This document shows, piece after piece, positions 1-11,100 of a stretch of DNA of 64,000 nt. Within the stretch, counting starts at the first letter, position 1. Each line of letters starts with the position of its first letter. The translations under genes and the position numbers were made by a program. This DNA comes from Cafeteria roenbergensis (taxonomy: Eukaryota > Sar > Bigyra > Bicosoecida > Cafeteriaceae), in contig VLTN01000014.1 of the NCBI GenBank assembly GCA_008330645.1, forward strand, positions 372,001 through 436,000, given 5' to 3'. The notes below the pieces were generated by a model. It was not told the origin of the DNA and ran no database searches. It saw only the letters and a list, made by a program, of their open reading frames with translations.

Positions 1-405
1 TACGGCTGGTCCGCCCGCATGGAGCAGATCATGAAGGCGCAGGCCCTCCGGGACGCCTCCATGTCGACCTACATGGCGTCCAAGAAGACCATGGAGGTGA
101 ACCCCAGCCACCCCATCGTGGTGAGCCTCCGCCAGAAGGCGGCGCACGACCGCGCCGACCGCACCGTGAAGGACCTGATCTGGCTCATGTACGACACCGC
201 CCTCCTCACTTCCGGCTTCAGCCTTGAGGAGCCCGTGACCTTCGCCGGCCGCATCCACCGCCTCATCATGCTCGGCCTTGGCGTCGGAGACGACGACGAG
301 GACGCCGACGCCGGCGCCACCGGCTCCGCTGAGGCCCTCTCGGACCTGCCCCCCCTCGACGCTGCCGAGGGCGAGGATGCCTCCGGGATGGAGGAGGTCG
401 ACTAA
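1..405 (+). CDS. HSP90: HSP90 cytosolic chaperone, C-terminal part (5' end outside window)
   Basis: HSP90 is an ATP-driven cytosolic chaperone that acts as a dimer. The frame is open from base 1 to a TAA at 403-405, giving 134 residues; the ATPase and middle domains lie upstream of the window. The piece covers the end of the dimerisation domain: the family motif [12 protein letters not shown] near residue 7, the [13 protein letters not shown] stretch near residue 75, an acidic linker, and the terminal MEEVD that binds TPR co-chaperones and marks a cytosolic HSP90. The extreme 3' position of codons is G/C rich like the other host genes. A nearly identical but 5'-truncated copy lies at 25715-26215, with one residue change (Lys to Arg in ASKKTMEV) inside the shared part apart from the first residues (YGWS here, FGWS there). 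This copy is the better candidate for the intact gene because it has no visible truncation inside the window. Confidence 0.95.
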   Translation, partial: YGWSARMEQIMKAQALRDASMSTYMASKKTMEVNPSHPIVVSLRQKAAHDRADRTVKDLIWLMYDTALLTSGFSLEEPVTFAGRIHRLIMLGLGVGDDDEDADAGATGSAEALSDLPPLDAAEGEDASGMEEVD

Positions 406-668
406 GCGACGCCTTGCGCGCCCCCCAGGTCGCCATCGACCGCGGGGTGGCTGGACAGTGCGACGACTCGGGCTTTCGGGGCCGCGGCTGTGGCGCTCGC
501 GGCGCCTCCCTTTGTGTGTGCCTCGGCCTCCCCCGCCTGCCATGTCCCAAACCCGACCTCCGCACTGGGATTGCCGACTGTGTAGGGCAGGCTAGCTCTT
601 TCGCGCACACTGCAGCGCTGCCGAAGCACACACACGCACACCCGCCGTGCTTCCGATGGCTTGCCAGG
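406..668. other. Short convergent intergenic spacer between HSP90 and the coiled-coil gene
   Basis: This spacer separates the HSP90 stop from the stop of the gene on the opposite strand. No gene is visible. It is duplicated with few changes at 26216-26474, including a short CA-rich tract near 630-645 that differs in length between copies. Confidence 0.6.
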
Positions 669-1277
669 TCATAGAAGCAAGCTGGAAAGGCCGCTGAGCT
701 CGCGCGGTGCGACTGAGAGGGACGCCGGGGCCCGGTCAGACGGAGACGCAAGCTCCAAGTGCAGCCCATGTCGCTCTGCCACGCCCGAGATGCGCTCGCT
801 CGCCGTGCGCGCAAGAGCAGCCGTGTCGGCCAGCGCCCTCGCAGCCGACTCGGGCGCCACGCTGGTGGTGGCGGCTTCCACGGCTGCCCCAACGGCAGCG
901 TCGACCCGGGCCTGGCGCCCGGCGCCTCGCGGGTGGCTGCGCGGCCACGAGTCGGCCAGGCCTTGCGCGACTCGCACGCGCGCGAGCGCGGCTGATGCCC
1001 GAGCAGCGAGAGCGGCCTCGGCGCAAGCGGCGGACTCGTCGCACCCGCGGTCTACATCGTCGGCTGCCGCCTCGCACTCGCGAGCGGCGGCGCGCAGGGC
1101 GTCGGCGGCCTTGCGGGCGTTCCCGCGGAGCACATCGGCGGAGTGCTGCTTGGCAGCTGCCAGCTCCGCCGCCTCGCGCAGCGCGGACGCCTGCACCGCG
1201 CGCGCCAAGCGCTGCAGGGGGCCGTCCACCCCGCTGCCGGCCATTTCGTCCAGGGCTGCGATCGCCGCCGCAGCCAT
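669..1277 (-). CDS. Small alanine-rich helical (coiled-coil) protein, function unknown, copy 1
   Basis: The minus-strand frame from ATG at 1277 gives 202 residues. I do not recognise a family. The protein is Ala/Arg/Glu rich with heptad-like spacing over most of its length (for example REAAELAAAKQHSADVL and RASAALARVRVAQGL), which suggests a long alpha-helical or coiled-coil protein. It is convergent with HSP90. The strongest support for real coding is the second copy at 26475-27083: the frame is kept over its full length and the proteins differ by only about two residues (Ser/Ala in ERI-GVAER, Pro/Ser in SVA-REL), while some base changes are silent. The ATG at 1277 is chosen because upstream in-frame sequence is not shared by the two copies and homology ends about 75 bases upstream. 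A longer plus-strand frame over the same bases is taken as a shadow. Confidence 0.6.
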   Translation of the reverse strand: MAAAAIAALDEMAGSGVDGPLQRLARAVQASALREAAELAAAKQHSADVLRGNARKAADALRAAARECEAAADDVDRGCDESAACAEAALAARASAALARVRVAQGLADSWPRSHPRGAGRQARVDAAVGAAVEAATTSVAPESAARALADTAALARTASERISGVAERHGLHLELASPSDRAPASLSVAPRELSGLSSLLL

Positions 1278-2121
1278 CAGAACCGAAAGCGTGCGAGGCT
1301 GCGCGCCGCAAGGGCAACTGCCCGCCAAGCGCGGCTCTGCAAGCGGGACGCGTGCGCCACAGCAGCACACGGTTTGCGTCACAAACAGAGGCTCCGCCAC
1401 TCCCGGCCCGCTGGCGCCGGACACCTAACAGGTGCCCATTTGGCCACTGCCTGGTGCTAGACTACACTTCCCTTCGATCACACACACCAGGGCGAATCGG
1501 AGGCGTTTTCGGACAGACGAGAGCTCCGATCCTTCGAGGGGCGTTCCCAGCACGCTGTGGGGTAGCCGCGTGGCCCGAGAGAGTGCCGATACGCTGCCAG
1601 GTGGCCCGTCTGTTTTGCCAGTGTAGAACCTACGCGTTGCGTGTGATGAAAGTCTTGTGCTGCTGTCGCCTCGAGTTGAGCGGCCCCCCCCCCAGACAGG
1701 GCAACAACCCCGGGCCCGCTCTGCCCCACGGCAAGCGCGGGCCATCCAACCCGCTCGCAAGTCCGCCATCTGGGCGGGCACACCGGTTCGAACCCGCGTG
1801 GGGCTCACCGGCCGCACCCGTACCCGCCGTACGCGCGCGCCCCGAGTTGTGTGTGTGTGTGGTCGATTCGATCGTTTGACCCCTCCCTCCCGTCCCTCGG
1901 GCGACCCCGTGTGGTCCCCGCCGCGAAAAAGTATAGCCATTTAGCCAACATCGGTCCCTCACTCTCACGCGGCCTCCCGACACCCTTGATGGTCAGCAGT
2001 CGCTCTTTGGGGCTCCTGCTCGCGCGGGATATTTGCCAACCGCGGCAATATCGCGCCTGCAGCCCACCCCAGACCGCGGCGCACGCCAGAGGCGCAAGCG
2101 CGACTCGTTCCCCCAACAACC
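1278..2121. repeat. Left repeat block beside the ankyrin gene, inverted relative to 11.55-12.35 kb
   Basis: No gene is seen here. Bases about 1389-1510 match, in inverted orientation, the Ngaro terminal segment B seen at 12216-12407. Bases about 1540-1640 resemble part of terminal segment A in direct orientation. Bases about 1650-1945 are an inverted, diverged copy of 11740-12215 and end in TATAGCCATTTA, the mirror of the TGGCTATA terminus near 11553. The remaining 1946-2121 is the probable 5' flank of the ankyrin gene. Similarity was judged by eye at roughly 80-90 %. Confidence 0.7.
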
Positions 2122-5100
2122 ATGGCCAGCCCTACCCCAGATGCTCTCGTGGACGCGATCGCAGCCGGTCAGTTCGACCGGGTGCTGGCAGCCGTCGACG
2201 GCGGGCTCAGCAAGGACAGCTGCGTGGTGCGTCTGCCGATGGGCTGCTGTGGGGCAGGCTCGTGGGGAACCCTGCCAGCGGATCGGCCAGGCGTCAAGAA
2301 TGGGCGTTTGCATGTCGGGGCTTGCGGCCCGGGTGCGCGGGGGCACGCCCGGTGCGAACAGGCGGCTGCGCTGGCCGAATGCAGCTCGACTCGTGCTCGA
2401 AGTTTTCACTGCGATTTCTTGCCTGCAGTGCGGGCGCCCGCTGATCCTTGAGGCAGCAGATGCCGGAGGAAAGGCCCTTGTAGAAGGACTGCTGGACCGT
2501 GGCGCGGACGTGGCGAAGAAAACGCCAGTGAGCGGCAGCAAGCAGAAGCTTGGCAACGGCTGCGCCGAACCACACGCTGGTCAACTGCATTGTCCCCTGA
2601 GCTTGGGCGTGGTGCAGAGGCTCACCATGCCGAAGTCGCTTGGCCTGCACAGGGAATGGGGGGCGCTGTAGCGGCCAAGGTGGCGACTGTGGTGTCTGTG
2701 CGTGTTGGATGCTTTGCGGTGAGAGTGCAGGACGGTTGGACGGCGGTCATGGTGGCTGCACGGAACGGCCACGAGTCGACAGTGGGGCTGCTGCTCGACC
2801 GCGGCGCCGATATGGAGGCGCGGGAAGTGGTGAGCACGTTGTGTTGGTCCGTCGCAGCCGCGGCGGAGCGTGTCCCGGTGTCCGCCTCGGGCGGGGTGTG
2901 CGCGCGTTCGGCGTTTGACGGCCGCGGGCAATGAACGGGAGGCAGCCTTTGCTGGGGCCCTGCGGCTTGCGCGCGCTGTCCGATGCGGCGTGGCTGCGGC
3001 GGACGCTGGGTGGCGGTCGCGGTGGGGTGGCGGCACGGCGTGGCGTCGGCCTGGCGGTGGGGCGCTCAGGCGAGGTGGCGGGCGCAGGTGGCGGTGGGGC
3101 GCCGGGCGTGGTGGCGCATGGCGTGGAGCGGACTGTAGCGTGTGGGTGGCTCGCTGGCGGGGCCGGGGGTCGCAGCCATGGGTGGCTACGGGGGCTGGGG
3201 CGGCTGGGGAGGGGCGGCCTGTTCGGCAGCCGTGACGGCGTCCGGCGGAGGCGCGGGTGCGGGTGCGGTTCGGCTGGCTGGAGGGAGTGTGTGTGTGTGT
3301 GCGGTGTGTGCTCGGCATCGTGCTTGATGGCTGGCGTGTGGCTGTGGCGCGGGGCGGTCGGTGGGGCGAGGGCATGATGTGCCGGGGCGGCCAAGGTGGC
3401 GACTGTGGTGTCTGTGCGTGGTGGGTGCCTTGCGGTGTGAGTGCAGAACGGCTGGACGGCGGTCATGGTGGCTGCACGGAACGGCCACGAGTCGACAGTG
3501 GGGCTGCTGCTCGACCGCGGCGCCGACGTGGATGTGCGGGAAGCGGTGAGCACGTTGTGTTGATCCGTCGCAGCCGCGGCGGAGCGTGTCCCGGTGTCCG
3601 CCTCGGGCGGGGTGTGCGCGTGTTTGGCGCTGGCCGGATGCGGGCAGTGAGCCGGAGGCAGCCATTGCTGCGGCCCTGCGGCTTGCGCGCGCTGTCCGAA
3701 GCGGCGTGGCTGCGGCGGACGCGGGGTGGCGGTCGCGGTGGGGAGGCGGCACGGCGTGGCGTCGGCCGGGTGGTGGGGCGCTCAGGCGAGGTGGCGGGCG
3801 CAGGTGGCGGTGGGGCGCCGGGCGTGGTGGCGCATGGCGTGGAGCGGACTGTAGCGTGTGGGTGGCTCGCTGGCGGGGGCGGGGGTCGCAGCCGTGGGTG
3901 GGTGTGGCGGCTGGGGAGGGGCGGGCCTGTTCGGCAGCCGTGACGGCGTCCGGCGGAGGCGCAGGCGCGGGTGCGGTATGGCTGGCTGGAGGGAGTGTGT
4001 TTGTGTGTGTGTGTGCGGTGTGTGCTCGGCATCGTGCTCGATGGCCGGCGTGTGGCTGTGGCGCGGGGCGGTCGGTGGGGGCAGGGCATGATGAGCCGGG
4101 TCGGCCAAGGTGGCGACTGTGGTGTCTGTGCGTGTTCGGCGCTTTGCGGTGTGAGTGCAGGACGGCTGGACGGCGGTCATTGCGGCTGCACAGAACGGCC
4201 ACGAGTCGATAGTGGGGCTGCTGCTCGACCGCGGCGCCGATATGGAGGCGCGCAACAAGGTGAGCACGTTGTGTTGATCCGTCGCAGCCGCGGCGGAGCG
4301 TGTCCCGGTGTCCGCCTCGGGCGGGGTGTGCGCGTGTTCGGCGTTTGACGGCTGCGGGCAGTGAGCGGGAGGCGGCCTTTGCTGGGGCCCTGCGGCTTGC
4401 GCGCGCTGTCCGATGCGGCGTGGCTGCGGCGGACGCGGGGTGGCGGTCGCGGTGGGGAGGCAGCACGGCGTGGCGTCGGCCTGGCGGTGGGGCGCTCAGG
4501 CGAGGTGGCGGGCGCAGGTGGCGGTGGGGCGCCGGGCGTGGTGGCGCATGGCGTGGAGCGGACTGTAGCGTGTGGGTGGCTCGCTGGCGGGGCCGGGGGT
4601 CGCAGCCATGGGTGGGTGGGTGGGGAGGGGCGGCCTGTTCGGCAGCCGTGACGGCGTCCGGCGGAGGCGCGGGTGCGGGTGCGGTTCGGCTGGCTGGAGG
4701 GAGTGTGTTTGTGTGTGTGTGTGCGGTGTGTGCTCGGCATCGTGCTTGATGGCTGGCGTGTGGCTGTGGCGCGGGGCGGTTGGTGGGGGCAGGGCATGAT
4801 GAGCCGGGTCGGCCAAGGTGGCGACTGCGGTGTCTGTGCGTGGTGGGTGCTTTGCGGTGTGAGTGCAGGACGGCTGGACGGCGGTCATGGTGGCTGCACA
4901 GAACGGCCACGAGTCGACAGTGGGGCTGCTGCTCGACCGCGGCGCCGATGTGGAGGCGCGCAACAAGGTGAGCACGTTGTGTTGATCCGTCGCAGCCGCG
5001 GCGGAGCGTGTCCCGGTGTCCGCCTCGGGCGGGGTGTGCGCGTGTTCGGCGTTTGACGGCTGCGGGCAGTGAGCGGGAGGCAGCCTTTGCTGGGGCCCTG

Positions 5101-8100
5101 CGGCTTGCGCGCGCTGTCCGAAGCGGCGTGGCTGCGGCGGACGCGGGGTGGCGGTCGCGGTGGGGAGGCAGCACGGCGTGGCGTCGGCCTGGCGGTGGGG
5201 CGCTCAGGCGAGGTGGCGGGCGCAGGTGGCGGTGGGGCGCCGGGCGTGGTGGCGCATGGCGTGGAGCGGACTGTAGCGTGTGGGTGGCTCGCTGGCGGGG
5301 CCGGGGGTCGCAGCCATGGGTGGCTACGGGGGCTGGGGCGGCTGGGGAGGGGCGGCCTGTTCGGCAGCCGTGACGGCGTCCGGCGGAGGCGCGGGTGCGG
5401 GTGCGGTTCGGCTGGCTGGAGGGAGTGTGTGTGTGTGTGCGGTGTGTGCTCGGCATCGTGCTTGATGGCTGGCGTGTGGCTGTGGCGCGGGGCGGTCGGT
5501 GGGGGCAGGGCATGATGTGCCGGGTCGGCCAAGGTGGCGACTGTGGTGTCTGTGCGTGTTCGGCGCTTTGCGGTGTGAGTGCAGAACGGCTGGACGGCGG
5601 TCATGGTGGCTGCACGGAACGGCCACGAGTCGACAGTGGGGCTGCTGCTCGACCGCGGCGCCGACGTGGATGTGCGCGAAGCGGTGAGCACGTTGTGTTG
5701 GTCCGTCGCAGCCGCGGCGGAGCGTGTCCCGGTGTCTGCCACGGGCGGGGTGTGCGCGTGTTCGGCGTTTGACGGCTGCGGGCAGTGAGCGGGAGGCAGC
5801 CTTTGCTGGGGCCCTGCGGCTTACGCGCGCTGTCCGAAGCGGCGTGGCTGCGGCGGACGCGGGGTGGCGGTCGCGGTGGGGAGGCAGCACGGCGTGGCGT
5901 CGGCCTGGCGGTGGGGCGCTCAGGCGAGGTGGCGGGCGCAGGTGGCGGTGGGGCGCCGGGCGTGGTGGCGCATGGCGTGGAGCGGACTGTAGCGTGTGGG
6001 TGGCTCGCTGGCGGGGCCGGGGGTCGCAGCCATGGGTGGCTACGGGGGCTGGGGCGGCTGGGGAGGGGCGGCCTGTTCGGCAGCCGTGACGGCGTCCGGC
6101 GGAGGCGCGGGTGCGGGTGCGGTTCGGCTGGCTGGAGGGAGTGTGTTTGTGTGTGTGTGTGCGGTGTGTGCTCGGCATCGTGCTTGATGGCTGGCGTGTG
6201 GCTGTGGCGCGGGGCGGTCGGTGGGGGCAGGGCATGATGTGCCGGGGCGGCCAAGGTGGCGACTGTGGTGTCTGTGCGTGGTGGGTGCTTTGCGGTGTGA
6301 GTGCAGAGCGGCTGGACGGCGGTCATTGCGGCTGCACAGAACGGCCACGAGTCGACAGTGGGGCTGCTGCTCGACCGCGGCGCCGACGTGGAGGCGCGCA
6401 ACAAGGTGAGCGCGTTGTGTTGATCCGTCGCAGCCGCGGCGGAGCGTGTCCCGGTGTCTGCCACGGGCGGGGTGTGCGCGTGTTCGGCGCTTTGCGGTGT
6501 GAGTGCAGAACGGCTGGACGGCGGTCATGGTGGCTGCACGGAACGGCCACGAGTCGACAGTGGGGCTGCTGCTCGACCGCGGCGCCGACGTGGAGGCACG
6601 CAACAAGGTGAGGGCGTTGTGTTGACTCGTCGCAGCCGCGGCGGAGCGTGTCCCGGTGTCTGCCACGGGCGGGGTGTGCGCGTGGTCGGGGCTTTGCGGT
6701 GTGAGTGCAGGACGGCTGGACGGCGGTCATGGTGGCTGCACGGAACGCCCACGAGTCGACAGTGGGGCTGCTGCTCGACCGCGGCGCCGACGTGGAGGCG
6801 CGAGAAGTGGTGAGCACGTTGTGTTGGTCCGTCGCAGCCGCGGCGGAGCGTGTCCCGGTGTCTGCCACGGGCGGGGTGTGCGCGTGTTCGGCGTTTGACG
6901 GCTGCGGGCAGTGAGCGGGAGGCAGCCTTTGCTGGGGCCCTGCGGCTTGCGCGCGCTGTCCGATGCGGCGTGGCTGCGGCGGACGCGGGGTGGCGGTCGC
7001 GGTGGGGAGGCAGCACGGCGTGGCGTCGGCCTGGCGGTGGGGCGCTCAGGCGAGGTGGCGGGCGCAGGTGGCGGTGGGGCGCCGGGCGTGGTGGCGCATG
7101 GCGTGGAGCGGACTGTAGCGTGTGGGTGGCTCGCTGGCGGGGGCGGGGGTCGCAGCCGTGGGTGGCTACGGGGGCTGGGGCGGCTGGGGAGGGGCGGCCT
7201 GTTCGGCAGCCGTGACGGCGTCCGGCGGAGGCGCGGGTGCGGGTGCGGTTCGGCTGGCTGGAGGGAGTGTGTTTGTGTGTGTGTGTGCGGTGTGTGCTCG
7301 GCATCGTGCTTGATGGCTGGCGTGTGGCTGTGGCGCGGGGCGGTCGGTGGGGCGAGGGCATGATGTGCCGGGGCGGCTAAGGTGGCGACTGTGGTGTCTG
7401 TGCGTGTTCGGCGCTTTGCGGTGTGAGTGCAGGACGGCTGGACGGCGGTCATGGTGGCTGCACAGAACGGCCACGAGTCGACAGTGGGGCTGCTGCTCGA
7501 CCGCGGCGCCGACGTGGATGTGCGCGAAGTGGTGAGCACGTTGTGTTGATCCGTCGCAGCCGCGGCGGAGCGTGTCCCGGTGTCTGCCACGGGCGGGGTG
7601 TGCGCGTGTTCGGCGTTTGACGGATGCGGGCAGTGAGCGGGAGGCAGCCTTTGCTGGGGCCCTGCGGCTTGCGCGCGCTGTCCGATGCGGCGTGGCTGCG
7701 GCGGACGCGGGGTGGCGGTCGCGGTGGGGAGGCATCACGGCGTGGCGTCGGCCTGGCGGTGGGGCGCTCAGGCGAGGTGGCGGGCGCAGGTGGCGGTGGG
7801 GCGCCGGGCGTGGTGGCGCATGGCGTGGAGCGGACTGTAGCGTGTGGGTGGCTCGCTGGCGGGGCCGGGGGTCGCAGCCGTGGGTGGGTAGGTGGGTGGG
7901 GAGGGGCGGCCTGTTCGGCAGCCGTGACGGCGTCGGGCGGAGGCGCGGGTGCGGGTGCGGTATGGCTGGGGTCCATGTGTGTGTGCGGTGTGTGCTCGGC
8001 ATCGTGCTCGATGGCCGGCGTGTGGCTGTGGCGCGGGGCGGTCGGTGGGGCGAGGGCATGATGTGCCGGGGCGGCCAAGGTGGCGACTGTGGTGTCTGTG

Positions 8101-11100
8101 CGTGGTGGGTGCTTTGCGGTGTGAGTGCAGGACGGCTGGACGGCGGTCATGGTGGCTGCACAGAACGGCCACGAGTCGACAGTGGGGCTGCTGCTCGACC
8201 GCGGCGCCGATATGGAGGCGCGCAACAAGGTGAGCACGTTGTGTTGGTCCGTCGCAGCCGCGGCGGAGCGTGTCCCGGTGTCCGCCTCGGGCGGGGTGTG
8301 CGCGTGTTCGGCGTTTGACGGATGCGGGCAGTGAGCGGGAGGCAGCCTTAGCTGGGGCCCCGCGGCTTGCGCGCGCTGTCCGAGCGGCGTGGCTGCGGCG
8401 GACGCTGGGTGGCGGTCGCGGTGGGGAGGCGGCACGGCGTGGCGTCGGCCTGGCGGTGGGGCGCTCAGGCGAGGTGGCGGGCGCAGGTGGCGGTGGGGCG
8501 CCGGGCGTGGTGGCGCATGGCGTGGAGCGGACTGTAGCGTGTGGGTGGCTCGCTGGCGGGGCCGGGGGTCGCAGCCATGGGTGGCTACGGGGGCTGGGGC
8601 GGCTGGGGAGGGGCGGCCTGTTCGGCAGCCGTGACGGCGTCCGGCGGAGGCGCGGGTGCGGATGCGGGTGCGGTTCGGCTGGCTGGAGGGAGTGTGTTTG
8701 TGTGTGTGTGTGCGGTGTGTGCTCGGCATCGTGCTCGATGGCTGGCGTGTGGCTGTGGCGCGGGGCGGTCGGTGGGGCGAGGGCATGATGTGCCGGGGCG
8801 GCCATGGTGGCGACTGTGGTGTCTGTGCGTGGTGGGTGCTTTGCGGTGTGAGTGCAGGACGGCTGGACGGCGGTCATGGTGGCTGCACAGAACGGCCACG
8901 AGTCGACAGTGGGGCTGCTGCTCGACCGCGGCGCCGATGTGGAGGCGCGAGAAGTGGTGAGCGCGTTGTGTTGATCCGTCGCAGCCGCGGCGGAGCGTGT
9001 CCCGGTGTCCGCCTCGGGCGGGGTGTGCGCGTGTTCGGCGTTTGACGGATGCGGGCAGTGAGCGGGAGGCAGCCTTAGCTGGGGCCCCGCGGCTTGCGCG
9101 CGCTGTCCGAGCGGCGTGGCTGCGGCGGACGCTGGGTGGCGGTCGCGGTGGGGAGGCATCACGGCGTGGCGTCGGCCTGGCGGTGGGGCGCTCAGGCGAG
9201 GTGGCGGGCGCAGGTGGCGGTGGGGCGCCGGGCGTGGTGGCGCATGGCGTGGAGCGGACTGTAGCGTGTGGGTGGCTCGCTGGCAGGGGCGGGGGTCGCC
9301 GCCGTGGGTGGGTGGGTGGCTACGGGGGCTGGGGCGGCTGGGGAGGGGCGGCCTGTTCGGCAGCCGTGACGGCGTCCGGCGGAGGCGCGGGTGCGGGTGC
9401 GGTTCGGCTGGCTGGAGGGAGTGTGTTTGTGTGTGTGTGCGGTGTGTGCTCGGCATCGTGCTTGATGGCTGGCGTGTGGCTGTGGCGCGGGGCGGTCGGT
9501 GGGGGCAGGGCATGATGAGCCGGGGCGGCCAAGGTGGCGACTGTGGTGTCTGTGCGTGGTGGGTGCCTTGCGGTGTGAGTGCAGAACGGCTGGACGGCGG
9601 TCATGGTGGCTGCACAGAACGGCCACGAGTCGACAGTGGGGCTGCTGCTCGACCGCGGCGCCGACGTGGAGGCGCGCAACAAGGTGAGCACGTTGTGTTG
9701 ATTCGTCGCAGCCGCGTCGGAGCGTGTCCCGGTGTCCGCCTCGGGCGGGGTGTGCGCGTGTTCGGCGTTTGACGGATGCGGGCAGTGAGCGGGAGGCAGC
9801 CTTAGCTGGGGCCCTGCGGCTTGCGCGCGCTGTCCGATGCGGCGTGGCTGCGGCGGACGCGGGGTGGCGGTCGCGGTGGGGAGGCATCACGGCGTGGCGT
9901 CGGCCTGGCGGTGGGGCGCTCAGGCGAGGTGGCGGGCGGAGGTGGCGGGCGCAGGTGGCGGTGGGGCGCCGGGCGTGGTGGCGCATGGCGTGGAGCGGAC
10001 TGTAGCGCGCGGGTGGTTCGCTGGCGGGGCCGGGGGTCGCAGCCATGGGTGGCTACGGGGGCTGGGGCGGCTGGGGAGGGGCGGCCTGTTCGGCAGCCGT
10101 GACGGCGTCCGGCGGAGGCGCTGGCGCGGGTGCGGTTCGGCTGGCTGGAGGGAGTGTGTTTGTGTGTGTGTGTGCGGTGTGTGCTCGGCATCGTGCTTGA
10201 TGGCTGGCGTGTGGCTGTGGCGCGGGGCGGTCGGTGGGGCGAGGGCATGATGTGCCGGGGCGGCTAAGGTGGCGACTGTGGTGTCTGTGCGTGGTGGGTG
10301 CTTTGCGGTGTGAGTGCAGGACGGCTGGACGGCGGTCATGGTGGCTGCACAGAACGGCCACGAGTCGACAGTGGGGCTGCTGCTCGACCGCGGCGCCGAT
10401 ATGGAGGCGCGCAACAAGGTGAGCACGTTGTCGTGATCCGTCGCAGCCGCGGCGGAGCGTGTCCCGGTGTCCGCCACGGGCGGGGTGTGCGCGTGGTCGG
10501 CGTTTGACGGATGCGGGCAGTGAGCGGGAGGCAGCCTTTGCTGGGGCCCTGCGGCTTGCGCGCGCTGTCCGATGCGGCGTGGCTGCGGCGGACGCTGGGT
10601 GGCGGTCGCGGTGGGGTGGCGGCACGGCGTGGCGTCGGCCTGGCGGTGGGGCGCTCAGGCGAGGTGGCGGGCGCAGGTGGCGGTGGGGCGCCGGGCGTGG
10701 TGGCGCATGGCGTGGAGCGGACTGTAGCGTGTGGGTGGCTCGCTGGCGGGGCCGGGGGTCGCAGCCATGGGTGGGTGGGTGGGGAGGGGCGGCCTGTTCG
10801 GCAGCCGTGACGGCGTCCGGCGGAGGCGCGGGTGCGGGTGCGGTTCGGCTGGCTGGAGGGAGTGTGTTTGTGTGTGTGTGTGCGGTGTGTGCTCGGCATC
10901 GTGCTTGATGGCTGGCGTGTGGTTGTGGCGCGGGGCGGTCGGTGGGGCGAGGGCATGATGTGCCGGGGCGGCTAAGGTGGCGACTGTGGTGTCTGTGCGT
11001 GGTGGGTGCCTTGCGGTGTGAGTGCAGGACGGCTGGACGGCGGTCATGGTGGCTGCACGGAACGGCCACGAGTCGACAGTGGGGCTGTTGCTCGACCGCG

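Noticed and set aside
661-1428. Plus-strand frame of 255 residues (and 707-1879) over the helical-protein gene
   Set aside because: Ala/Ser/Arg-rich shadow of the minus-strand gene, whose frame is the one conserved between the two duplicate copies.
1785-1805. tRNA T-arm-like text (GGTTCGAACCC)
   Set aside because: It lies inside the repeat block. No matching acceptor stem or D-arm could be folded around it, and the partner copy near 11890 has diverged in the same bases. Probably coincidence or a repeat-internal promoter remnant.
3186-5513. Antisense open frame of 775 residues across the ankyrin array, with similar ones at 7449-8786, 7768-9513 and 10053-11411
   Set aside because: These are His/Pro/Arg-rich products of G-rich introns read backwards. 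They cross proven-looking exon-intron units and vary with intron length. The sense-strand ankyrin exons explain the sequence.
2830-11027. CRISPR-like array
   Set aside because: Regular repeats, but units are 0.2-0.7 kb, contain coding exons with splice signals, and have no unique spacers. It is a spliced eukaryotic gene.
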